From: Clostridiales bacterium
GTDB lineage: Bacteria; Bacillota; Clostridia; Saccharofermentanales; Saccharofermentanaceae
Direction of reading: 5' to 3'
DNA: 64,000 nt
Assembly (NCBI GenBank): GCA_017509245.1
Contig: JAFWQC010000054.1
Location: 1 to 64,000 of the forward strand
Every line of letters begins with the position of its first letter. Within the stretch, counting starts at the first letter, position 1. The notes under the pieces were generated by a model. That model had not been told where the DNA came from. It saw nothing but the letters and a program-made list of their open reading frames with translations, and did no database searches. The position numbers and the translations under genes were made by a program. Positions 48,296 through 57,816 of the stretch are shown here, piece after piece.

Positions 48296-49573
48296 ATGAA
48301 GAGGATAAAGATATTGGTTGCTGCAGGAGTTTTGGCGTTTGCCTCAGTTTGTCTTGCAGGATGCATAGAACAGCTTCCGCCGGATACTGCTCCGGATACC
48401 TCAGCGCCTGCGCCTGTTCCGTCGGAAACAACAGATGCTCCCAATGAAGTACCTGATTATCTATCCGACCGCGGCCTTATCATCAGAGGGGAAAAGGTTC
48501 AGGTCGATGAGAAGAATTCATACCGCAAGGATTCAGATAATGAAACATATTGGTTCATGAAGTGTTATTGCGACTGTGATCTTTCGGTGGAAAGCACGGA
48601 TGAAGAGTTCAGTCATTTTCTTGAACGGTTCTCCGCTATTCCGTATCTTACTGTGTATTATGATGTTGCTGACTGCGCGACTCTCCAATATAAGAATGGC
48701 AATACGTCGTTTAATTGCCGGATATACAAAACAGGTTCCGTGCATGGGAATCTGTCAGACGGAAGCATTTACATTGAGGATGATCCGGGCTACTTTGAAT
48801 CCGCATATTACAGCAATGACGGTAAATACTACTTGCTCGAAAACAACAGTATCGCAGAAGATATCCTCTTACGCTTCTTAGAGCCGGCGATGGCAAAAGT
48901 TGCCATCAGTTTCTACGGCGGAAATAAGGATCAGACAGCAACTTTTGATAATTCGGTTATTATAGAAAACATCATAGATGTCATGCATTCTTTTGAAGCG
49001 GTGACCATTGATAAGAGTGCGGATGACATTTTGTCAGGGCCGGATGTTTCCTGCGTTTCTTTTACGGATGATGCAGGGAAGACGTATGATTACTTTTTCG
49101 CTGATGACAAATACATGGTCTATAACGGTACGGTTTATGAATTAAGTGAAACGGAACATGTTGACCGCATCCTCAGAGCGACAGGGTACTGGAGATCCAA
49201 GGATGAGCCTGTTCCTGAAGAAGAACTTGAACTCAGACGGTATCTGAATCTTAAGGGTCCTTATTGGTATTCGCCTCTGGCCTTTTTCGATGTGACCGGA
49301 GACGGTGTTGATGATTACTGCACGACCGTGTCAGGCGGCAGCGGCTGGTACAGATCTTATGTTGTTGTCTATGACCCGGTATCAAAGACCGGTTACAGTC
49401 TTTCCGATCATAATTTTGACTACATGATCCGTAATGACGAAGAATTGGGAAGCGGCAGGCTAGGCATCCTGAAACGGAAAGGTACTAATAACAGTGAATC
49501 TTTCCCTGCTTCCGGAGTTACCGGAACGGTTGAATTTGTTGACGGTGAGCTTCAGTTTGTTCCGGATGAGTGA
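48296..49573 (+). CDS. Lipoprotein with C-terminal EF-hand-like loop, unknown function
   Basis: A 425-residue exported lipoprotein with signal peptide MKRIKILVAAGVLAFASVCL and lipobox LAGC, then a Pro/Thr/Ala linker to ~residue 55. The body is strand-rich and not recognised. Near residue 330, FFDVTGDGVDDYCTT looks like a calcium-binding FG-GAP/EF-hand-type loop. AAGGAG precedes the ATG. It is divergent from the YidC-sulfatase gene. Confidence 0.75.
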   Translation: MKRIKILVAAGVLAFASVCLAGCIEQLPPDTAPDTSAPAPVPSETTDAPNEVPDYLSDRGLIIRGEKVQVDEKNSYRKDSDNETYWFMKCYCDCDLSVESTDEEFSHFLERFSAIPYLTVYYDVADCATLQYKNGNTSFNCRIYKTGSVHGNLSDGSIYIEDDPGYFESAYYSNDGKYYLLENNSIAEDILLRFLEPAMAKVAISFYGGNKDQTATFDNSVIIENIIDVMHSFEAVTIDKSADDILSGPDVSCVSFTDDAGKTYDYFFADDKYMVYNGTVYELSETEHVDRILRATGYWRSKDEPVPEEELELRRYLNLKGPYWYSPLAFFDVTGDGVDDYCTTVSGGSGWYRSYVVVYDPVSKTGYSLSDHNFDYMIRNDEELGSGRLGILKRKGTNNSESFPASGVTGTVEFVDGELQFVPDE

Positions 49574-49602
49574 CTTCCGGTATGACCGCGGAAAAAGCTA
49601 AC

Positions 49603-49700
49603 CCATACCAATGGTAGAAAAAATAATATACAATCCATATTGGTAGTATCTTCAATGCAACCCATACCAGTGGTATGGTTAGATTGGAAGGCAGGTATGG
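49603..49700. promoter_or_regulatory. Cluster of CCATACCA/TGGTATGG operators before the XRE regulator
   Basis: CCATACCAGTGGTATGG (49662-49678) is a perfect palindrome around one central base. Imperfect copies are CCATACCAATGGTAG (49603-49617) and CCATATTGGTAG (49635-49646), and a half site GGTATGG stands at 49694-49700, next to the ATG of the regulator. The layout indicates autoregulation. Confidence 0.7.
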
Positions 49701-49703
49701 ATA

Positions 49704-50789
49704 ATGGAAATCAAAGTAGCTGAAAACATTAAGAATCTGCGTAAGGAACACTCCATGACACAGGAGCAGCTTGCTGATGCTCTCGGAGTCTCAATAGGCG
49801 CAGTCTATAAGTGGGAAGCAGGCCTCTCAATGCCTGAGATCAAACTGCTGATGGAGATCGCAGACCTTTTCGGAATCTCGGTTGACGCATTGCTCGGATA
49901 TGTCCAGCAGTCCGGCAGTGTGGAGGGCAGAGTCAAGAGGATACAAAAGCTCACTGCCGTTAAGAATTTTGAAGAAGCTATACCCGAGGCTGATAAGGCA
50001 CTTAAGAAATACCCCAACAACTTCCGTCTTGTCTATACCTGCGCTTTCATGTATATGGTCAAGACCACTGAAGATAAGTGCAGGGAGTCGATGTTCAAGT
50101 CAAACGAGCTGTTTGAGAAAGCATTGTCTCTCATGGATAAGAACACTTCCGGCGATGTAAGCGAAATAGCGATAATGAATTACATTGCCACCAATTATCT
50201 TTCTGTGGGCGAGACCGAGAAAGCACTCGAAATATTCAAAAAGAACAACATAAGGAACATCAACAGCAGCCTGATAAGTTACCTATATGCCGTTGAGCTC
50301 AAGGAGCCTGACGATTCACTTAAATATGCCAAGAGAACGATAATCGATGTCGTCATATCGATCAGCAGAACCATATACGGGATCTCATATGCATATGCTC
50401 TGAAGAATGACAGGGCCTGCATATCTTCGCTGGAGTGGTTATCCGGTTTCCTTGATTCGCTGAAAACCGATCCTGATACTATAGTCTACACAGATAAGTT
50501 CAAGATCGTATCACTTGCCCTTCTTGCTGTCTGGGAGGAGACCTTCGGCCATACGGCAGACGCTCAGACGCACATTCACGCGGCATATGACCTTGCCGTA
50601 AAATTTGATGAAGCGCCTGTCTATAATGCACAGGGAATGCGGTTTGTCGGCGATTCTGAAGGCGTGCTCATCGATTCATTCGGCAAGACCGTCTGTGAGG
50701 CTGTCGAAAATTATGTTTTCGAGATAGTTCCTAAGAACAAGGCATCCAAAAAGATAAAGAAGACATGGGACGAGCTTAAAAAGAACTGA
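49704..50789 (+). CDS. XRE-family transcriptional regulator with TPR-like C-terminus
   Basis: A 361-residue regulator. The N-terminal HTH_XRE domain is IKNLRKEHSMTQEQLADALG, then VSIGAVYKWEAGLSMPEIK. The rest (~80-361) is helical with TPR-like units (ALKKYPNNFRLVYTCAFMYM, YLSVGETEKALEIF), a form often used to sense peptides or partners. The next gene, a membrane protein 30 bp downstream, is probably its target and co-transcribed. Operator-like palindromes precede it. Confidence 0.88.
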   Translation: MEIKVAENIKNLRKEHSMTQEQLADALGVSIGAVYKWEAGLSMPEIKLLMEIADLFGISVDALLGYVQQSGSVEGRVKRIQKLTAVKNFEEAIPEADKALKKYPNNFRLVYTCAFMYMVKTTEDKCRESMFKSNELFEKALSLMDKNTSGDVSEIAIMNYIATNYLSVGETEKALEIFKKNNIRNINSSLISYLYAVELKEPDDSLKYAKRTIIDVVISISRTIYGISYAYALKNDRACISSLEWLSGFLDSLKTDPDTIVYTDKFKIVSLALLAVWEETFGHTADAQTHIHAAYDLAVKFDEAPVYNAQGMRFVGDSEGVLIDSFGKTVCEAVENYVFEIVPKNKASKKIKKTWDELKKN

Positions 50790-50819
50790 GATATCTGCCC
50801 TTAGGGTTAAGGAGCCAAA

Positions 50820-52121
50820 ATGAGTAAATCTGTTTTTTCACCGGTAAAGATCCTGATAACGGGAATCGTGCTTTTTGTCTTAACTATAGTAAACGTTGTT
50901 GCTTATTATGCTCTCGGTGCGATCTACAAGTCATTGAATGAGTGTTCTGACAACCCGTATTGGACATTCGAAGAGCAGCTTGATTCATATCCTTCGTTCA
51001 CAGGCATGGTCAAAGAGATCAAGCATTATGATGAGATCGCATCAGTTATGGATTGGGATGATCCTGAAGACTTTTCATCCACAGATGCGTTTGCCGGAGA
51101 TTCGTTGTTTAAGGATACTGATTCAGTCAGGGTCGGTGATTACTATCTGTCAAATATTTATATCAACATAAGCGGCCGCTGGTTCTATTCAGACCAGCCG
51201 ATACATGTGTGGAACAGCATTTCTGATTCAGAGTATGGTCTGGATATTTCCGTTGGCTCGAAAATAACCGTTGCCTACGGTCAGAAAGAGGGCATTGATG
51301 GATACGATTATATCTATGCCATAAAACCCAATTCGTCACACGGCTCCTCATCTTCCACCGGCTATATTCTGTTTGTCCTGATACCTAGTATCGCAGTGCT
51401 CATATTCAGCCTGCTGCTGATCTTCCTTGGAAACAGATCCGGGGCACTGCGCATCGTATCAATAGTTATGATCGCACTGGCTTTGATCTGCGGTTTGTTA
51501 GGAACATACTGCGTGACAACATATTTGCAGAAGTCAAAACAGGCAGTTCAGGTAGTCCGCGCGCACGCACCTGTCATATATCTTTATAATGTCAGCCCTG
51601 AACTTGTAAACGTAAGGCTTGATATCAAAGGCGGTCTTACATGCACTTACCCTAAATACGATCCTTCGGAAGGCTGGAACATCAAGGCTTCTCCGGACGG
51701 CACACTTACTGATCTTAACGGCAGGGATTACGAATATCTTTTCTGGGAAGCAGACCTTGAGTTTGCACCCGACTTGAGCCACGGGTTCTGCGTTAAGGGT
51801 GAAGATTCAGCCTTGTTCCTGGAAAAATCCTTAAAGCAGCTTGGGCTTACGGATACTGAAGCTAATGCCTTCCTCATGTACTGGCTCCCTCAGATGGAAG
51901 CAAATGAATATAACGTTATATCTTTCCAGACTGACGCCTATGAAGATTCCGCGTCGCTTCAGATCACACCTGAGCCTGACACTGTTATCAGAGTCAATAT
52001 GCTGTGGTATCCCTCTGATGTTTATGTTGATATTGAGCCGGAGGAACTATCCGGCATCGCTCCCTCAGCACGTGAAGGCTTCACGGTCGTTGAATGGGGC
52101 GGCGAGATATTGGGTGAATAG
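50820..52121 (+). CDS. Membrane protein with conserved C-terminal domain, unknown function
   Basis: A 433-residue protein: one transmembrane helix at the N-terminus, an outside region to ~175, then two or three helices (GYILFVLIPSIAVLIFSLLL, IVSIVMIALALICGLLGTY). The C-terminal ~190 residues start HAPVIYLYNVSPELVNVRLD and contain EYLFWEADLEF, CVKGEDSALFLEKSLKQLGL and MYWLPQMEANEYNVISFQ. I recall this block as a widely conserved domain of unknown function, usually in exported proteins. AAGGAG lies before the ATG. Its pairing with the XRE gene suggests shared control. Confidence 0.65.
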   Translation: MSKSVFSPVKILITGIVLFVLTIVNVVAYYALGAIYKSLNECSDNPYWTFEEQLDSYPSFTGMVKEIKHYDEIASVMDWDDPEDFSSTDAFAGDSLFKDTDSVRVGDYYLSNIYINISGRWFYSDQPIHVWNSISDSEYGLDISVGSKITVAYGQKEGIDGYDYIYAIKPNSSHGSSSSTGYILFVLIPSIAVLIFSLLLIFLGNRSGALRIVSIVMIALALICGLLGTYCVTTYLQKSKQAVQVVRAHAPVIYLYNVSPELVNVRLDIKGGLTCTYPKYDPSEGWNIKASPDGTLTDLNGRDYEYLFWEADLEFAPDLSHGFCVKGEDSALFLEKSLKQLGLTDTEANAFLMYWLPQMEANEYNVISFQTDAYEDSASLQITPEPDTVIRVNMLWYPSDVYVDIEPEELSGIAPSAREGFTVVEWGGEILGE

Positions 52122-52181
52122 CTGGTTGTAAATCTTTACCGCTGTGAAGCGCAAATACCCTGGGAATATAGGAAGGATTCA

Positions 52182-52289
52182 GATTCACGGCGTTTTCACG
52201 GCATAGCCGTGAATTTGCCGTGAATAACTGCGTTTTGGGGCTGGATTCACGGCGTTTTCCCGGCATGACCGTGAATTTGCCGTGAATAA
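52182..52289. repeat. Two 46-bp direct repeats, each a nested palindrome
   Basis: The units at 52182-52227 and 52244-52289 are nearly identical. Each begins TTCACGGC and ends GCCGTGAA, and has a second inner CCGTGAA facing it, so it can fold into alternative hairpins. It resembles a REP-like element or a small mobile repeat. The remaining gap to 52440 shows nothing recognisable. Confidence 0.8.
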
Positions 52290-52442
52290 TATATGAGAAA
52301 GGTTTTCGGGCGCGACACAACATAACCCTCGTAAAACGGCCGTAGGGGTTAACTTGTTTTGCTGCCATAGCAGGGTGATTCTCCCCCGGCCGGCACATCT
52401 CCCTGCGGAACTCTGTCTATATCATGTTGATGTTGAATCCTC

Positions 52443-52470
52443 TTGACAAGCCGCGAAAATGTTGTATGCT
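52443..52470 (+). promoter_or_regulatory. Promoter of the CPBP-GntR-DUF5808 operon
   Basis: TTGACA (52443-52448) and TATGCT (52465-52470) are spaced by 16 nt. The -10 lies within the left arm of the palindromic operator, so binding there would block RNA polymerase. Confidence 0.65.
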
Positions 52471-52502
52471 TTGTATTATAACAACTAATACAAAGCATAC
52501 AA
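52462..52502. promoter_or_regulatory. Perfect 17-bp inverted repeat, predicted GntR/YtrA operator
   Basis: TTGTATGCTTTGTATTA (52462-52478) and its exact complement (52486-52502) flank a 7-nt spacer. It overlaps the -10 and precedes an operon that encodes a YtrA-type GntR repressor, which in this family binds such long dyads before its own operon. Confidence 0.85.
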
Positions 52503-52551
52503 GCGCAAAAGAATAACGCATGTATGAAATGCCATGAAAGGGAGTGGTGTT

Positions 52552-53481
52552 ATGGATAAGAAGAAATTAATTAAGTTCCTGGTGTTTGCTCTTGGTCTGT
52601 CATGGGCAATTCAGATCGTAGTATCGATCTTAAGCTTTAAGATAGGCGGACTTATCGGAAATTATGTTTTCCAGGGCGGACTTGCAATAGTTATGTTCAC
52701 GCCGCTGATCGCTTCGATCATTGCGAAGACGGGAATTAAGCACATAGGCTGGAAGCCGAGGCTGAAAGGTAATGTTAAGTGGATATTCTTTGCGATCCTG
52801 ATGCCTGTTGTGTTCTCGGTTTTGGGATGTGTCATTTTCTTTGTGATATGGCCTGAACTTTTCAGTTTTGACGGATCTTATATGCTGCTGGTAGTTGAGG
52901 AACAGGGAATAGATCCCGTTGAGTACAAGCAATCACTTGAGATGGCGGGTCTTAACATGCAGACACTGTCCCTGATCCAAATGATCCAGTGTGTAACTTA
53001 TGCGCCTTTCGTTAATATGTTACTGGCAATAGGCGAAGAAGCCGGATGGAGAGGATTCCTGTATCCTGAACTCAACAAGAAGTTCAGCAGAGTTCTGACA
53101 TGGATCATCGGCGGCGTTGTCTGGGCGGCATTCCATTTCCCGGCAATGCTGATAGCAGGCTATGAATACGGAACAAACTACATCGGAGCTCCCGTACTCG
53201 GACTGGTTACATTTACTATCACAACCATTGTTTGGGGTATGTTCCATGAGGTGATCTACGATAAGACTAAGTGCATATGGTTCCCTGCGCTTCTGCATGG
53301 TTCCATCAATGCGGCAGCTTCAATGTTCCAACTGTTTTTGAACGGCGGACAGATCGGACAGATCGAGAAGCTCGCGGTCTTCGGACCTGCTCCTCACGGC
53401 CTCATAAGCATAATCCCGACGGTCATCATTGCTATAATACTTGCAGCATCTGTTCTTAAAGAGAATAAAAAGATTGCTTAA
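52552..53481 (+). CDS. CPBP-family intramembrane metalloprotease
   Basis: A 309-residue membrane protein with about eight helices. The CPBP/CAAX-protease motifs are present: EEAGWRGFLYP (EExxxR), WAAFHFP and HGSINA. Members process prenylated proteins or give self-immunity to bacteriocins; the role here is unknown. The ATG at 52552 has AAAGGGAG 7 nt before it; an ATG at 52534 is upstream of that site and not used. First gene of a three-gene module. Confidence 0.88.
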   Translation: MDKKKLIKFLVFALGLSWAIQIVVSILSFKIGGLIGNYVFQGGLAIVMFTPLIASIIAKTGIKHIGWKPRLKGNVKWIFFAILMPVVFSVLGCVIFFVIWPELFSFDGSYMLLVVEEQGIDPVEYKQSLEMAGLNMQTLSLIQMIQCVTYAPFVNMLLAIGEEAGWRGFLYPELNKKFSRVLTWIIGGVVWAAFHFPAMLIAGYEYGTNYIGAPVLGLVTFTITTIVWGMFHEVIYDKTKCIWFPALLHGSINAAASMFQLFLNGGQIGQIEKLAVFGPAPHGLISIIPTVIIAIILAASVLKENKKIA

Positions 53482-53498
53482 TAAAGCGGGGGCGAAAT

Positions 53499-53870
53499 AT
53501 GGTCATAAAGATAGATGAATATTCAGATGTGCCTATCTATATGCAGATCAGAAACCAGATAGTTATGGGCATCTCCTCCGGTGAACTGAAAGCCGGGGAG
53601 CAGCTCCCGACTGTAAGGGCACTTGCGCTGGAGATCGGAATCAACACGATGACGGTCAGCAAGACTTACCAGATGCTTAAGAGCGAAGGGTACATAATGA
53701 CCGACCGCAAGAACGGTGCCCGCGTCAGGCAGCAGATAGAGAAGACAGGCATCATTTCTGATGAGAATAAGAATGAATTGAGAAGGATAGTATCTGAAGC
53801 GAGGATCTCCGGAGTATCGAAGAAGGATCTCCAGAAACTTGTTGACGAATACTATGCGGGGAATGTTTGA
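53499..53870 (+). CDS. GntR-family regulator, YtrA type
   Basis: A 123-residue repressor. The winged helix is PIYMQIRNQIVMGISSGELK with LPTVRALALEIGINTMTVSK and YQMLKSEGYI. The C-terminal tail of ~50 residues lacks a large ligand domain, as in YtrA regulators that control membrane and antibiotic-stress operons. GGGGG precedes the ATG. The likely operator is the dyad at 52462-52502. Confidence 0.9.
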   Translation: MVIKIDEYSDVPIYMQIRNQIVMGISSGELKAGEQLPTVRALALEIGINTMTVSKTYQMLKSEGYIMTDRKNGARVRQQIEKTGIISDENKNELRRIVSEARISGVSKKDLQKLVDEYYAGNV

Positions 53871-53889
53871 GGCCTTAGGAGAATAATAA

Positions 53890-55293
53890 ATGGATTTATC
53901 TATGGATATTGTGCTTTTGATAATAATGGTACCGACATTGCTGATAATGTTTTTCTACGAGTACCCGTCTAAATGGAGTGAGAGGAAATTCATTTTCGGT
54001 GTCAGGAACCGCGAAGAGTTTAAGGAAGAGAAGGCTGTTTTGGAGATCGATAAGATAGTCTCAAAAACCAGGAAACAGGCGATCGGCTTTATGATCTGTT
54101 CATTCGCTCTGATGGGACTGATCATGCTCATTCCTGACGAGATGATACGCATGACAGTATTGGTATTCTTCATCATTGCAGACCTGTTTATTTTCTCGAT
54201 ACCTTTCATGAGATCCAACCGTGAGATGAAGACCCTCAAGCGGGAACTCGGCATAGGATCATCAGGAACAACATATGCTGATCTGAAGAGTGCGGGAACC
54301 GTGCACGCATTAAAGCTCACGAGCATCATTATTCCTAATGCTTTAACAGCTATTATCTTTATCTGTGCGCTCATTTTTGATCTCGGTGTAACGGGCCTTT
54401 CACCCGCGCCGGAAATGACTTATGCGCTCACGGCGATGACAGGATCTTTCCTTTTCACCGGACTCATGCTGATTCCGATCTCGATCATGATGGATCACAT
54501 CCGCAATGAAGTAATCTCATCGGACAGCGATACGAATATTGCTTATAACAGGGCAAAGAAAAAGGTTTATGCAGACATGTTCGTGCTCATGTCATGGATC
54601 AACACCGGCGTGGTCATCTTATACGCGATCCTTCTTTTCTTTGTGAACAACGATATGGTCCTTATAATCCAGATGACTGCCTATCTGCTCTTGCTCATGG
54701 CTGCGCTTGTCATCCTCGTAAAGAAGTCACTGGCTATTGATAAGCGTTATCGCAAGGAAACGAACATTGATGTTGACGATGACGATAAATGGATCTTCGG
54801 TGCTTTCTACTATAATCCTGATGACAGGAGACTTAATGTAGCAAAGAGAATGGGAATAGGCGGCACCATCAATATGGCGCATCCTGCGGGAAAGATTATT
54901 ACCATAGCATTCGCGGTCTTTATCATCGCAACACTTGCTTTTATGGGCTTCGTGGTATCTCTCGGAAAATCCACCATGAAGGCAGATATCGTTGATGACA
55001 CTCTTGTCTGCAATCTGGTTGTTGATCACTATAAGATACCTTTATCGGACATAAACGATCCGGAGCTTTGTGAGATGAAGAAGGGCTTCTATCTTTCAAG
55101 ACAGGTAGGCATAGGCATGGAACCATATTTCATCGGGAAATTCATAGTAAACGGTGAACCGGGTTGTGAGATATTCCTCAATACTGAGACGGATTACTAT
55201 GTGAGATTTGTGGTAAAAGGAAAGACTTATTGTATCAGCGGGAACTCCGATGAAGAGACGAAGGCTCTTTTCGAGGCCCTGAAAACGAATTGA
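53890..55293 (+). CDS. Polytopic membrane protein with DUF5808-like segment
   Basis: A 467-residue protein with about nine transmembrane helices. A cytoplasmic loop near residue 300 reads DDDKWIFGAFYYNPDDRRLN followed by AKRMGIGGTINMAHP, the pattern of DUF5808, and the last ~100 residues form a soluble end. Such proteins often accompany YtrA-type regulators. AGGAG precedes the ATG. Function is unknown; co-regulation with the CPBP protease suggests an envelope stress or peptide-defence role. Confidence 0.75.
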   Translation: MDLSMDIVLLIIMVPTLLIMFFYEYPSKWSERKFIFGVRNREEFKEEKAVLEIDKIVSKTRKQAIGFMICSFALMGLIMLIPDEMIRMTVLVFFIIADLFIFSIPFMRSNREMKTLKRELGIGSSGTTYADLKSAGTVHALKLTSIIIPNALTAIIFICALIFDLGVTGLSPAPEMTYALTAMTGSFLFTGLMLIPISIMMDHIRNEVISSDSDTNIAYNRAKKKVYADMFVLMSWINTGVVILYAILLFFVNNDMVLIIQMTAYLLLLMAALVILVKKSLAIDKRYRKETNIDVDDDDKWIFGAFYYNPDDRRLNVAKRMGIGGTINMAHPAGKIITIAFAVFIIATLAFMGFVVSLGKSTMKADIVDDTLVCNLVVDHYKIPLSDINDPELCEMKKGFYLSRQVGIGMEPYFIGKFIVNGEPGCEIFLNTETDYYVRFVVKGKTYCISGNSDEETKALFEALKTN

Positions 55294-55315
55294 AAAACTG
55301 AAACACGAACCCGAT

Positions 55316-55346
55316 AAGCGGCCATTTTCTATTGGCCGCTTTTTTT
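55316..55346 (+). terminator. Rho-independent terminator of the CPBP-GntR-DUF5808 operon
   Basis: AAGCGGCCA (55316-55324) pairs perfectly with TGGCCGCTT (55333-55341), loop TTTTCTAT, followed by a run of T. Confidence 0.93.
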
Positions 55347-55467
55347 GTCTCGAAAATATTTCCCGTTTGGAGATTATTGCGGTAAAATATCTTTTAGGGA
55401 AATACGGAATACTGTATGGCCGGGAACCATACGGGATGGATACGTACGTTGGGGAAAGAAGGAAATA

Positions 55468-57813
55468 ATGCAAAGAAGGACGAGAAGGTTCATTGCGGCC
55501 GTATTGGCGCTGTCGTTGATGTTGTCTGTAACATCATGTAAAAAGGAATCATCGAGAAAAAAAGAGATCAGGAAGATAACTGAAGATACCCCCTGGTTTA
55601 ACTGCAATGCTGTTGAAGTCGAGGCGGGTACTGCACCGGATGAGGTGGTCGAGTATGCACATCATTACCTTGCCGGTGCAGATAATGACTATATTGTTGT
55701 CTATACATTTGGCAGGTACAAAGAACCGCCGTATTATGAGATCGATATGGATACATTCGATTACAATTCTTACAATTTTGAAGTTGCGACCGTGATCGAC
55801 AGGAATACAAAGGAAGTGGTCAACACCATTGATTTTGAAAGTTATATAGACGAGATAAAGAATCCATATGAATCTGTCGATTCCGTTTATTTTTCGAACG
55901 GTGTTATCAAGGCCAAGAGTAATATCAAAGAAAGAGATATCGATCCGCTGACCGGGGAACTGCTGGAAACCCACAGCTTAAACAGCACTGATGATATCTT
56001 CTCTAGTTACTATAAAGCCGGGGATTATGTTGTTGATGTCGAGTCACACAGTTCAGAGTATGGTGATTATTACAGCATTCTAAATATCCAGGATCCGGAC
56101 GGAAGCACCAGATCCGTGGAAGTAAAGGAAATGGGTAATACCATATATGTACAGTGTGTTTTGTCTCTGGGTGTGAATAAAGCTCTTGTCCCTGCAACGA
56201 CTTCCAAAGGTGATGCGTTCTATGAACTGGATCTTATAAGCGGAGAGCTTTCAAAGACTGACGGTAAAGAATATGAGTGGCTGAATATTGAAGATCTTTT
56301 TTCATCTTTTACAGGATCTGACGGTCAGATCTATTGCGTGGGAGACGACGGAATATACAGGATCGATGCAGAGAAAAAGAAGAATGAAGAAGTGTTCAGA
56401 TACAGCTGGTGTAGTCTCAATAAAGGCCTTTGGAATGATTTTGAACTGATTGAATATACAGAAGATTCCATTATCTATTTAGGTCAGACTGAAGAAACGC
56501 CTCTCTATTCCGGAGAGAAAAATTCTTTTAAGATCATTGAACTTACCAGGGCTGAAAAGAATCCTCATGCGGGAAAGACAATACTTGAACTTTACTGCAG
56601 TTCCGCAGACAGTGATGTCGGGAAAGCCATCGAAATGTTCAATGAGACAAATGGAGAATACTTCATTGAGAGAATTGATGATTATGACTACAGCAAATAC
56701 TTTGATGAAAGCTTAGTTGATTTCAATTATGGAGATCCGTATGAATTGTCCTTTCTTCATGCAAGTGCAGGTCTGAGTAATGACCTTGCTATGGACATCA
56801 TGAGCGGTGACGGTCCTGATATCCTGATAAATACAAGTAAGTATGCGCAGCTGTATAATCCGGATTATCTGGTTGATCTCTCGCCATATCTGAAAGAACT
56901 GGATAACGATGGTTATTTCATGAATATAATCGAAGGCGCAAAGACTGACGGTGCGCTCTACCAGCTCCCGGTGAGTTTTACGATCGAAGGTATCGTTACG
57001 GATGCAAGTATGGCCGGCAGTTCCGGAGTCGGATTTACACTTGATGAATATAAAGACTTTATCAGAGGCCCCCTTAACGGCTACGATCTTATAAATTCCG
57101 GGCAGGCGATATATTTCTCAATGCTGTTTAATTCCATGTCTGACAGGTTTATCAGAGATGGTAAGGTCGATCTGTCCTGCCCTGAATTTGAAGCAATAGC
57201 TGATTATGTGAAGGACAATGTTCCTGAATATGGTTTTGATGTAAATGATATTCCGGATGAGGTAAATAACCGTGCGCACTATTTCCCTGTAACAGGAATA
57301 GGCGGATTCTTTCTTTTAAGACAATTTAATAGCAAAGAACCTGTGATACTCGGCATTCCTTCGATAGACGGACGGGGACCGTCGTATACATCGTCTTGTT
57401 CTGTTGCGGTCTCTGCGCAGGCGACTAATATTGATGCCTGTGCTGAGTTTGTAAAGATCTTATTATCTGAAGATATTCAGGAAGGTATTGCCCTGGAAGA
57501 TGGTTTTGTTATATCGCGTAAGGCATTCCGCGAAGCAGGTGAGAAAGCAATTGAGTTTTATAATAACGGCGGTACCTCTGCTTCGATGGGATCTGGCATA
57601 AGAGTTGAAGACGGACAGGAATTCACAATGCAGGACATCGACCAAATTGCTTATGTTGTTTCCACGTGCTCGAAAATCAAATCCGAAGATCAGGCAATGA
57701 GCCTGATACTGATAGAGGAAATGCCTGCATATTTTCTTGGTCAGAAGAATCTGTCGCAAGTAATAAAGATCGCGCAGAACAGAATGCAGAAAATACTTGA
57801 CGAACGGGGCTGA
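55468..57813 (+). CDS. Lipoprotein: N-terminal repeat domain plus solute-binding-like domain (paralog 3)
   Basis: A 781-residue paralog of the lipoproteins at 23921 and 26379, more distant. Its signal peptide ends SVTSC. It shares TPWFNCNAVEV near the start, RAEKNPHAGKTILEL, DGPDILINTSKYAQ, DLSPYLKEL, GALYQLPVSFTIEGIVTDAS, and the end YFLGQKNLSQVI. GAAGG lies before the ATG at 55468. CTCGAAAA at 55349 and a TAAAAT-type -10 candidate at ~55383 stand upstream. No transport genes adjoin it. Confidence 0.75.
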   Translation: MQRRTRRFIAAVLALSLMLSVTSCKKESSRKKEIRKITEDTPWFNCNAVEVEAGTAPDEVVEYAHHYLAGADNDYIVVYTFGRYKEPPYYEIDMDTFDYNSYNFEVATVIDRNTKEVVNTIDFESYIDEIKNPYESVDSVYFSNGVIKAKSNIKERDIDPLTGELLETHSLNSTDDIFSSYYKAGDYVVDVESHSSEYGDYYSILNIQDPDGSTRSVEVKEMGNTIYVQCVLSLGVNKALVPATTSKGDAFYELDLISGELSKTDGKEYEWLNIEDLFSSFTGSDGQIYCVGDDGIYRIDAEKKKNEEVFRYSWCSLNKGLWNDFELIEYTEDSIIYLGQTEETPLYSGEKNSFKIIELTRAEKNPHAGKTILELYCSSADSDVGKAIEMFNETNGEYFIERIDDYDYSKYFDESLVDFNYGDPYELSFLHASAGLSNDLAMDIMSGDGPDILINTSKYAQLYNPDYLVDLSPYLKELDNDGYFMNIIEGAKTDGALYQLPVSFTIEGIVTDASMAGSSGVGFTLDEYKDFIRGPLNGYDLINSGQAIYFSMLFNSMSDRFIRDGKVDLSCPEFEAIADYVKDNVPEYGFDVNDIPDEVNNRAHYFPVTGIGGFFLLRQFNSKEPVILGIPSIDGRGPSYTSSCSVAVSAQATNIDACAEFVKILLSEDIQEGIALEDGFVISRKAFREAGEKAIEFYNNGGTSASMGSGIRVEDGQEFTMQDIDQIAYVVSTCSKIKSEDQAMSLILIEEMPAYFLGQKNLSQVIKIAQNRMQKILDERG

Positions 57814-57816
57814 CAG

